Below are positions 29,716 to 40,900 of a stretch of DNA of 64,000 nucleotides, piece after piece. How positions within the stretch are numbered: position 1 is the first letter of the stretch; the number at the start of each line of letters is the position of its first letter. The notes under the pieces are model-generated. The model was not told the origin of the DNA, ran no database searches, and saw only the letters and a list, made by a program, of their open reading frames with translations. Origin of the DNA: Oopsacas minuta (taxonomy: Eukaryota > Porifera > Hexactinellida > Lyssacinosida > Leucopsacidae); NCBI GenBank assembly GCA_024704765.1, contig JAKMXF010000088.1:310001-374000 (forward strand), in the 5' to 3' direction. Both the position numbers and the translations under genes were made by a program.

Positions 29716-31788
29716 ATGACAACATCAGTAGCAAGACCCAATATTGCAGCTAAAGAAAGAGGTAATCTGTATAGCGCATAAATACATACATTATTACTTA
29801 CATATTGTAAATGAATATTTTAATTTCAACATTTATACAGGCCCTGGTCCAGCTAGATACTCGCTACCTGGTACTACAGGTAAAGTTGGACATGATAATA
29901 CAAAGAAAGTATCTCCTTCATATTCATTTGGACTCAAAACTGGATCAAGTCAGTTTTATTTAAATACAGTCAGCTCCCGTTATATCGAAGCTCAAGGGAC
30001 CGCGATAATTACTTCTATTTATGTTACTTTGACGGTTTGGGGACCATATTGTACAATTTCAGACTTCTATATATCCATGTTCGATATAACAGGAGTTATT
30101 TTAATAATTTATTTGTGGTTTGTAGATTATAGATCGCGTCGTATTACTTACAAACTGTATTAATATTAACTTACTGGATTCAGATTTCGGCCAGCGTCCC
30201 TGGTTTGTGGAAATATGTTGAATGTTGGGAATTGTTCCGATCTTTGGTTGATACAATACTATCCTAATATACTATGTCCCACGCTAAGCAGTGGCCCGCA
30301 GGATGTAAAAATAGTATTTCAGTCTACGGGAGCGGGTCCACAGTATATTGTAAAATTGGTATAGGGGTGGTAAAGGTTGGGAATCGCTGTCCTAGATTAA
30401 TCGAATTTCACACACATGCCAAAGTTTGTAGCCTTTATCAGTTCCTCAATCAATCGAACTAACAACAAATCATTGAGTTTTAATATAACACGAATTAACA
30501 AAACTCTATTCTGTAGTATTTGTGAGCTCTATAACGCCAGGGCCATGTCACTTGGTATCACCTAGCTACACCAGACGAGGGAAGGAGGGAAACCCTAAGT
30601 ACTCGCTAGCAGGGAGACATAAGGATCTGACTCCCTTCCTGACACCATCTCCTAGCAGATATGGTGCTGAGAGAGTTGCTATACTGGTAAATTATTGTAT
30701 TACAAGACCATGGATATAGTAATGACATTAAGCTGAGTTTGAAATATGACCATCAGAGCATGGATAGAATTGCTGCATGTGATATTGATTCTTTGCTATT
30801 TCTATTAAATACATTTAGAGAGAGAAGTCATCTCCAGCTTACTCAATGGGCAGCAGGAGTCTCTACAGGAGAGCAGACACTACACCTGCACCCAGTGCTT
30901 ATACTCTACCTAATCTATTAGGAAATAAGGTTACAGGAAAGTTATCTTCCGCTGCGTATAGCATGACAGGAAGACCGAAGGTAGGAGGATTTGATGAGGA
31001 TCTGGCTAGAACACCAGGTAAGCTGTATTATACTATTGAACCATGGATACTTGAATAACGACAAGTTTGATCTATTGTTTTAGACTGTATTTTCCCTGTA
31101 TCAATCGACTCGGATAAGCCCAACAAATTTGAGCGTCCCTTGGTATTCGTATTAACGAGGTTTCGCTGAATATTAATGTATAGAGTGCTATGATTCATGG
31201 TTTGTAATAATTATATTATGTCTATTATATTATCCATGGTAATACTCTACGTATGAATCCATAGTTTACATATTCAGCAAGAATAGAGACTAGACTCCGA
31301 TTAATAGACACGCCGGTTAATCGGCTCACTTGGTCAGAAACAGAACTACAGTCAACTCCCGTTATATCAAACACGGATATATCGAAGTCCGAAATTATAA
31401 AAATATGGTCCCAAACGATCAAAGTAACATAAATTACATCTTTTATATCGAAGTAATTATCGCGGTCCCTTGAGATTCGATATAACTGGAGTTGACAGTA
31501 TACAAAGTGTTATCGGGTCGAAATGGAAGCATCAGCTACTGTATTTTATATTTTTCAGCTCCCTGTACCTACACCAAGCCAGAATCAGGTCGCTACATGC
31601 GCAATAACCCCTCCTACAGCATCCAAGGACGTCAATTCATGCCTGGAGACCCTACCATGAAGCCAGGACCCGGACAGCACTCCCCTGAGAAAGTAAAGAT
31701 CACCGCAAAGTCCGCTCCCTGTTATAGCATGGGTACCAAACATTCCGACTACGTGTGCCCTCTAATCATTGACGTAGGAGATGAATAG
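29716..31788 (+). CDS. CIMAP1A: ODF3 / CIMAP1, sperm-tail PG-rich repeat protein
   Basis: Five exons, 29716-29761, 29841-29948, 30517-30686, 30819-31017 and 31559-31788, join in matching phase (1, 1, 0, 1) to give 250 residues (human ODF3 254). STPGR motifs recur: PGPARYSLPG, TPGPCHLVSP, TPSPSRYGAE, SPAYSMG, TPAPSAYTLP, TPG/APCTYTKP and KPGPGQHSPE. The C-terminus, YSMGTKHSDYVCPLIIDVGD, closely follows the ODF3 ending. The family binds axonemal or outer-dense-fibre structures of sperm and cilia. The exon 2 donor (TCAA|GTCAGT) sits 21 bases before a transposon remnant and is the least certain junction. It converges on the USH1G homologue with 200 bp between the stops. Confidence 0.9.
29969..30098. 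mobile_element. Family A element in ODF3 intron 2
   Basis: Left end CAGTCAGCTCCCGTTATATC, right end GATATAACAGGAGTT, with internal words caagggaccgcgataattac and gtttggggaccatat shared with the family. It starts about 20 bases after the exon 2 donor. Confidence 0.8.
30289..30389. mobile_element. Decayed hAT-type element in ODF3 intron 2
   Basis: Starts CAGTGGCCCGCAGG and ends GGTTGGGAATCGCTG. The interior (gtccacagtat, aaaattggtataggggtg) matches 5638-5690. No clear target duplication. Confidence 0.7.
31348..31498. mobile_element. Family A TA-flanked inverted-repeat element in ODF3 intron 4
   Basis: A complete 151-bp copy with TA on both sides. Ends CAGTCAACTCCCGTTATATC and GATATAACTGGAGTTGACAG are near-perfect inverted repeats of 20 bases. 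Non-coding. The TA target and CAG terminus suggest a pogo/Tigger or related Tc1/mariner parent. Confidence 0.88.
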
Positions 31789-31988
31789 TCTAACATTCCT
31801 AACACTCATTTCTGTTGCTATTTACAATTCCTATTTATATTTTTGTATCTTTCATAGGATTAATAATTATTATTATTTACATTTTGTTTATTAAATAATA
31901 ATAAATATATTTCAGATAAAAGTTAGTAAAAGTTAAAATTTTAGAAATAATAAAAGATTCAAATATCGAAAAGTGATAGGGTTGACAG

Positions 31989-34900
31989 CTAAACAGCTGA
32001 ATCAGAGAGTGGTCCTGGATTAAGTAATATATGTTTTCTCCTTTCCAAGGCTTGGGATATTTTTTTCCTCGGACCTAGAGGGACATTTATCGCTTGTAAA
32101 TCCTCGTCCGAGCAGAGACTTATACTGAAAAGATCTATTTGTTGTCCTTGTAGAAGTTGAGCTACCGACTCGACAGTATTGGCTGTTAGGAATGTAGATA
32201 GTACGTTAGGTCGTAGGAGGAGAGGGAGAGAGAATTCGTCATATTCTTTGTCGCCGTCTAATAATCTATAAGTACATCGTCATGTTATATATTAGAAGTG
32301 TACAGTATTGTAGAAATTATGTAAATTTCTTGTAAATACAGTAAATATTGAATTTAACGACATCGGCTTTAATGACAAATCGCTTATAACGACTCAGTTT
32401 GCTTGCCCAGAATCTCGCCAGCAGTATATGATATTTCATCGGATTTAGCGACAAATCGGACATAACGACCTTTTAGCCTGCAGAAATGAGTGTCATTAAA
32501 TCCAATGTTTATTGTACTCATTTTAAATTCACTAATATTTCCTAAGATTACAAAGTAGTTGTAATCAGGAATTTCCAAAAACTAAACAAAACAAATATTT
32601 AAGAATCACCCTAATATATTTCAGGGAAATCAAGAGCCTTATGGGAGGGTCGATTATATAATTATCCCCAGGATGTGCTCTGTTCATTCTACAGATGCTA
32701 CGGGTTAATCCCAAGTTCATCACACACTATAAACATAATTAAATTTGCAATAATCTAAAAATAGTGTTTCTAACTTGAAAAGATAAAATTGATTACTGTA
32801 ATCAATTGCAGTTAAAAATGCATGTATTTCAATTGGGATTAGCTTATGATATTTTCTTGTCAAGTTTGTAGCTATTCACTGATATATCTGTTATTAAATT
32901 TTGTTTAATTTTAGAGTAAACTTTCATCTCGTGTATGTACGTAAACTACCGTATTTATTCGAATACTGCGCTGTAGTATTATTAGCAGATACAATATTCA
33001 CTGGAATTACATGAGGGTAATTTTTGGTAGAGTTCTCCACCCACTAGGTATATTTGCTAAAAATATCTCTACTCATAGTAGTCACGTTCTTTCTAGAATT
33101 TTCTAGAAAGTTCAATTGTAAGGGACTACAGCTTCCTGCAATTTGTGGCAATGTTTATGTAATCGCCAAGAATTGTATCCACCTATATTTATGTAATCAT
33201 TTGTAAAATCTCCAGGAAAATTAGTGAAAGCTTCAAAGTGAATTAGTATGCGTTTCAATTGTAGCTAGCAACGAGTCAATATACTCCATAAGTAATTGAA
33301 TGTTCATCTTTAAAGGAAAGGTTTTGTTTCACAATATAAATGTAAACGTTGTACATCCTTCCTTTCCATGACATACACTATGAAAGTTGAACTACAGGTT
33401 GTATCCATCGATCCAATGAAAGGTAAGTTATCCATCAGTTTTGCTAGTTCACTGAAATTATTCAATGGGCACATGTTTACTCTAAACAGGTGTCCTCACC
33501 TTTAGTAGTTACGTCATATTTTGATCAAGATATGACGTTCTATGACCATTTTTGCAAACATGACCAATCTGGCCAATTCTGAAGGTTATCTATACTGAGA
33601 ATTTCTGATGTAGGAATATTATAGTCAAGACAGTAGTAATGTAACTCACTTGGGCTCATTGTGTTTACCAACAATAGCGATCTTAGGGACTTCAGGCACG
33701 GGTCTCCGTCGTTTGAGGCCAGGGGAACTCTGCTGAGTACTATCAGATCCAATTTGACTCTCCAAATTCTCGAAAGTTGTAATAGTATTATCATTAGTGG
33801 GAGGAGGATTATCTGGTATTGGTAGAGTACTTGATTTGCCTGATTTCATTAGTGTGAAGTTATCTGATAATGTAGTCTTCGAATCAGTTGTACCTGTAGA
33901 GTAGGTGGTATATTATTATAAGGAGAATTATACGTATTTCCCTTTTTAGAATATGTAACAATTGCAAGCCTACGAGCAATACGATTTGAACAGCCCCATT
34001 GGTCATATACAATATGTTATTACGGGAGTTTTCAATCATATTGATAATAATAAGTTTAGAAATTATTCTTGCTATGTTTTCTACTGATTAGTTACATTAT
34101 TTGCCTAGCAACTAATAGATAACTAAGGAATTTACTAAAACTTAGTAAGCTGTGAAAACATGACATTTCTACCAATGTATAATTACGTAGTATTACATTT
34201 GAAATACATTCCATTGTCTCACGTTAGTAACCGTTCAAGTGAATTGAAATATAAATGCTAATAAATACAATTGTTCCAGATAAATTGAGTAAACTCAACA
34301 AAAGTAATAATGAAATGCGAAGAAGCACTCGAGTTTCTTTCTCAAATTAGAAAGACACTCCCTGGGATAGAGAACTTTCTCCAGAATACTCTCGTCAAAG
34401 AGCATTTATCAGCACAAGGTAGAAACGAGTTACATTCCATTCTACACATTCTGTCGCATATACAGTTAGCAGCTCTACCATCTTTAGGAAAGAATTCAAA
34501 ATCTTCGGTTTCTAATCTTTCCTCTTCAAGTCGTGTATCTAGCACAATAGAATCAGAGAATACGCACAGTATATCTACTACATTCGGTACAGACACTGAG
34601 TTTTCTCCATCTTTTGAATCTTCTCCATTCTCTTCCCCCACAAGGTTATCAGTAATAAATCCAGCTCCAGGTAAACTATACACCAATTTTGAATACAATC
34701 TCACTTTTTCATTTTTTACATTACTCTGAAAACACACGAGAAGAATAAATATGCCTTAAGTAATTTTGGGTGATTATATTTCTGAAAAATAGTTAATATA
34801 ATTTGTACAACGGAATTGGGAGATAAAGAAATTAGGTTTCGCTTAATATGAACAAATCTTTAATCCTAATAAATAATACCAAAGCAATTGTCAAAGTTCA

Positions 34901-37900
34901 GTTGTAGTTGGCTTTCTACATCAGTCATTATGCACTTTATGCACATTACTAGGTTCCATATTGGACCCGTTGGGGTGAGGGTACATACAATACACCCTCA
35001 ATATTTCATAAGCAAAATTTAATTCTATAATACAGCTTAATAACCAATAGCCTGATATACTATGTGCTTCAAAGCCTCATTCCATACTTGATTACATAAT
35101 GTGTACGATAGGTCGTGCTAAGAGGACAGAAATTAAGACAGAATTTAGTAGAATTGTAGATTGTAACAAAAGCGCAGACAGACAACCTATACCAGTTAGC
35201 AGATCAGGGCGGCCTCTTAAAGTAGCTACAGGAAGATTATTACCAGGAGAGTGTCACGTAGCGAGGGTAGATACAAGCAAGAGGAAGAGAAGAGGTAATT
35301 CAATTTAAATTTCGTATTAGAGTCAGTAATTGCTTTGTTTAGGCAAATTGATTATCTTAAATATATACAAAATCTATATTTCAACCGATCAATTCCTTTC
35401 AAGTCGGTTAATACGAATTCAGAGTACAAATTTCCTTGGCCGTAATTCTGACACCAACAAGTTCTGATAAGTCTACTCAATCTTAATATCCATAGTAATC
35501 AATATAGAAAATAATATTTTGAATTTTATGTGATGACGTCAGTGAGATAATTTACTTTATAAGGAATTCGGATAAGACGTGCCCCTTTCGGAATCAAAAT
35601 CTATACGCATAGATTTACTTCCGGTGGAAAATGCTTATGGAATTTATTTTGCTGGAACTTATATAATAGCGAAAAAAGGCGTTTTAGGACCTGTGGGGAA
35701 ATACGTGTTTCCTTGTACTATATACCGCATTCCTAAGTTGTCAAGGAAGTTTCGTTGCTAGGAACGAGATTTCCGGTGAAAAAATATAGGATTTATAAGC
35801 AATTTATACGTATTTAATAATTCAACATTATTACAGTAACCTCTACTACTTCTCCACCTCAATCAAAGAAGTCTAAAACACACAAATTATACACAAACAC
35901 AACCAACACAAGTCCCACAACAACATTCCAAAACAATAAACCTCACAAAGGCAAACATATAACATCCATACAGAAATCGATAGTTCCCTGGACACAGAGT
36001 AAAAAGACCAACAAACGAACTACGGCTATAGCTAAGAATGAAGAAGAGAATATAAAGAATTCAATCTGTAATTAATACAGTCAATATATATATATATATA
36101 TCATCACTTTGTTGAGTTTACGGTAATAGAAATATTTAACGAACACAGAGTATTTGGATACAGATTTTATTCATTTTATAATTGAACTATATTTCTTTAT
36201 CATTGTTGATTTATTGATAACAAAATTTATTGAGTTTACAGTTGAAAATATGTTTATATTTTAGGGGTAAAATTAAGAAAAGTTTGGAATATTTAAAAAT
36301 CTGAACATCGGAAATTTTCTCAAAAATATTGTAGAATATTAGTCAGGAATTCCAATTAGGATAGGTTGTAGTGAGGGAAGTGCTGGAAGAATTTACCTAG
36401 GATTTTGCAAAAGTTTGCGAACCCCTGTATTATAGTATATCCATAGTCCAAATCATGCATATGGCTCAAAACCCAAACATACGTAATTATTCTGACTTAG
36501 GACTTCAACCTTTTTTGAATGTGATTTACCCCATGTCTGATTCTAAATCAAGAAAATAAACATTACTTTAGTAATAAAGTGGAATCCCAATCAAATCCAT
36601 GAGAAATATTTCTAACGTAAGACCAATTTGTAAAAAGTCCTAAGATTATGTAATGTGTCCCACAAAAAATTAACCAAGGTATCATAACGTTAATCATAAT
36701 CGTGTGTAATATAAGCTAATGAGATTAATGAGAGAGAAAGCTGTGATTCAGTTTATTTTATTCATACATCTTAATAGGGGTAATGCATAAACTAGACGTG
36801 TAGATGAAGTGATTGAATATAGTGATTCTAGTCAGTAAAATTACAGTTATTAACCGAATACAGCCGGTAAATGTGTGAATTAATGACGTCAAAAGGTGCA
36901 AAATCTCGTTTTTGGTGGTTAAAACGAAGTGGTTAAACTTTCATGATACTTTTCATTACGAGCGTAAACTCCGACAGTAATCAGTTTAAGAGCAAATTCA
37001 CCCTGATTTGAAACATGTCAATTATTAAAATTATACACAATAATATTCTCCTATTCCACGAGGCTAGATTACTTGTCTACGATGTTCCAGACGTCAATAC
37101 AGTATAGCTTATTATTATTATTAAATTAAAATATTTGATTGGAAAATGAAATGTGTCCAAAATGATTATTAATTAACCACATCGAAACTATTAAAATTCA
37201 TTACTCATTTAATAGACTCAGTATATACATCCGTATATCTTTATATGTAGTTATAATCAATAATTACAGATTGTGAATAATCACAAATTAGTAAAACTAA
37301 ATATAGCCACCACGTTAATCTACATCTTAAAATCATTGTACAATAAAATATAACTATTAGGACAATCAAATTTCAACTACTTCCTTTTAGATATTCGCAT
37401 ATGAGCATTTACAAACAATCTAACAATTGGATAGATAGAATTGTAAGAAATTACACCACCAGGCTGTGAATCATAAATTTGAACAATATCTATCGCACCA
37501 GTCCCTAGAAAACATGGATGAGAACAAGTAATGGTTTTTACGTGGCCTATTAATATAAATGGCTCAAAGCATTCGGACACGCTCCCTAAGTACCTTTGAG
37601 TACATCAGATATCATCCTGAATGCTGAAGCAGAAGACTTGATGCTACCTGATACTTTACTCTGTTTTTCATTTAACATATCAGAGATCGCGATTGTACTT
37701 CCTATTCCTGATTTAGGATTCCTGTTCTTGTATGAACTAGCCGTGGATTTCCGCAGATGTGCCTGAGCTTTCGCTTGAGCTTCTGATCTCTTTGATGAGC
37801 GTTTTTCATAATTCTTGAGTGATCTATCGAATCGAGATTAATTGCAAATATATTAGAACTCAGATAAGACGTACCCAAAAATTAGAACATACTATTCGAG

Positions 37901-40900
37901 TGAAAGTCTTATCCGAATAGAATTGTTTATTACAATGAATGGGAACTAATTTTTTGATAAACTCATAAATATGAAACCCCAAGGCTAGATTTCAATTCCC
38001 TTCAATGCCTCTCAATCAGAATAACAACTCATTTGTAATTTTCTTAATATAATAGGATATAAGAAAGTACAGTTTTACATTTACTATTATGATCTATAGT
38101 ACTCTACAATGTAGACACTACAAATCAGTAATGTTAGCATAACTTTTGTGGAATTACCTCCCAGTAAAACAACATGAATACTACAATCGAACTTACAATT
38201 TATTGGTCAGGAGAGTATTCCCGTGATAACTGATAGTTCAGCTTTGAAGTTGCATGATACAAAACACGAGCCTTGTATATAGCCTGTTATGGTAATGATT
38301 TGTTCATTCGAATTAAGATATTTTGAATGGGACATTTGCATTACTTATGCTGATAATGTTATACTCTAATTAGTACTACAGCTTGGAATTAGTTCCCAAA
38401 CGTAGTAATCATGTGGACTCGTATAATGTGATTTGCTTCAAAGTTTTGGTAACAGCAATGTAATTTTTAATTCAAAGCTAACAGTATTATCACAATCAGT
38501 CAGTCGATGTGGCTAGATTTATCCAATATCTTGAATTATACATGTGTGGCTATAGATTGTGTTTTAAATATTTCGTACAAGATGGAGAGATTGTATGGCC
38601 TTGTAATCTTGAAATTTGAGGTAACGAATGACAAATAACTTCGATTGTTCGCCAAGGTACTACAGTGTAACCTCTACAAACTTGCAAAATAGACTGAATT
38701 CCTGGAAGAATTTACCCAGGATTATAACCAGGAAACGTGATAATACTTTTCGACATCCCAGACAACACTATTTGTGGAGGTCATACTGGACAAAGTCGTT
38801 TCAAAAATAAAAAACAAAATAAATTTTCCCAAAAATGGTTGATCAATAATTCCAAGTAAATATTTTCACTAAAGATTTCCAGGGACTACCGAAATGGTAG
38901 ACTAATAAACCTTAATTATACCGCAAACCTCCATTTTTTGTGTCTAAGCTAATTCTATGAAACAGTTTAAATAATCCCCAATAACATTTGTAGCTAATTA
39001 TATTCGGACTATACTACCTCTAGATCAGTGCCAGGCGATTTGAGGTTATAAACTACAATTACTTGCAATGAATAAGTACATTAGAAATTCGTGTAAATAC
39101 ACTATTGATATGATTACGTCATGATAATGTATTAATTTATATCTGATCTAATTACAAGGATATTGCTCTTTACTATGACATAAGTATAATACTTGATTTC
39201 TGGGAATATTACCCAAGAGGAGTGATAAATTAGATTGTAAGTATAATTATAATTATATTAGTCAGGTTCCTAGAATATTATTTCATTGTTTGAGTGCCTC
39301 TAGTACCTAAATTTGGCAGGGATGGTTGTTTCACATTATAATGCTATGTACAGGTTACATGAAAATATTGAAATTCTATTCCATGTATTGTAATGGAGCA
39401 ATTATTTGCATGGCATTAGATACTACGTGCTTTTGAACAGTAATACGATAATATCATTCTATAACTAACGGTTTTAAAACCTTTCCTTCGCATTAATTAA
39501 TAACAAGTCTTAATTAGGAGATTCTGGTAGAAAGTATCCCTTTTACCTCATTCAACTTTTGCAATAGTAATACTCCATGAATTATACGCTATAACTGTAT
39601 AAGTTAATAGGGAAGTATCCTAAAGAACTTTAATAGATCTGTGAGCGTGGTTAATTATTGAGTAGTGATGGTAATAGTTTGCAAATATTGCTTCAAATTA
39701 TCCTTTATGCCAAATATTAATTTTACTGTGTGCAAGTTGAGTAATTTGCAATTATATAGATGTCGCGAATAATATAATGTAATAAAACACTCGTTGCTAA
39801 ATAAAGCGCGAATTGCTATTGGAGTAATTAATCCAAAAAATGACCTTCATATCCTGGAAAACTTGTTGGTAATGCAATTTACCTATTAGAGCAATTGCTG
39901 CATGGTATTACAATATTCCTCTAGAAACGGCACTAAATAATAGTACCTCGTTTTGAGTTTATCTACCAGATATTTGTTGGTTAGTTCCATCCTTACACTC
40001 AGCGTATCCAGAAATCTAAAGCATTCCCCGCGGTTATATTTTATCGCCAGGTGACTGGGATTCTCTCTAGCGTCATTGAATGACCAAATAGAAGCACCGG
40101 ATTCTAATAAACATCTCAGGTTGGAAAGGTTTCCATGAGCTGCTGCTAAATGTACAGATGTATTACCGTCTTTGTCTGGTTTATCCGGGTCAGCTCTGTA
40201 GAAGAATGAATAATATATATATTTGAGCATTCAACTCTATTTTACATAGAATTAGGAAATACAGGCGAACTTGTGATATATGTCATAATTATTTGTGCGT
40301 TATATTTTCGACTTTCTTGCAGCGCGGCGGCAGTTACTTGAATAAGACCGAAGTCCGCTAGGTTCTGCCGAGGTTCGGGCAATCTCTCAGTTCAGTTAAA
40401 GTGTCTAAATCTTTGCCCCTTTGTACCACCTAATTTTACATTTGTAACTATAACAATAGCTTGATAGTTAAGTGTAAAAATTCGCGAGTGATTTAAATAG
40501 TTGAATGTTTATATAAATAGCTCTTAAACAGCTGAACAATCAAATATCAATATGCAATGTAATCATTGTCCTCCACTGTTAGTTTCAAATATTTGTGTAT
40601 TTGTACGTATCACACGTAGTATACTAAATTAAAATTTTGGATAATCTGCATACAAAACGCAGACAAAAATGTTGAGAATTCAGGAATGCTGTCAGTAAAA
40701 TAGCCAAAATGTGATTGAGTTTATTATGTAACGATATGATAACCAAATAAAGTAGGGAAAAGTCCTAAGTACATTTACATGACATTGTGAAGCACTTCGG
40801 AGAAATTAAATTCTTTATTTAGTAACGGGAGATTATCACTTCAAAGGGAGAAACAAGCATATTGAGCATTCTCGCATTCTTGAATAAATATTACAGATAA

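Noticed and set aside
37377-37580. A 67-codon minus-strand frame just after USH1G exon 3
   Set aside because: It lies beyond the GTACTT donor in the intron, includes the 35-bp dispersed word, and has no family match.
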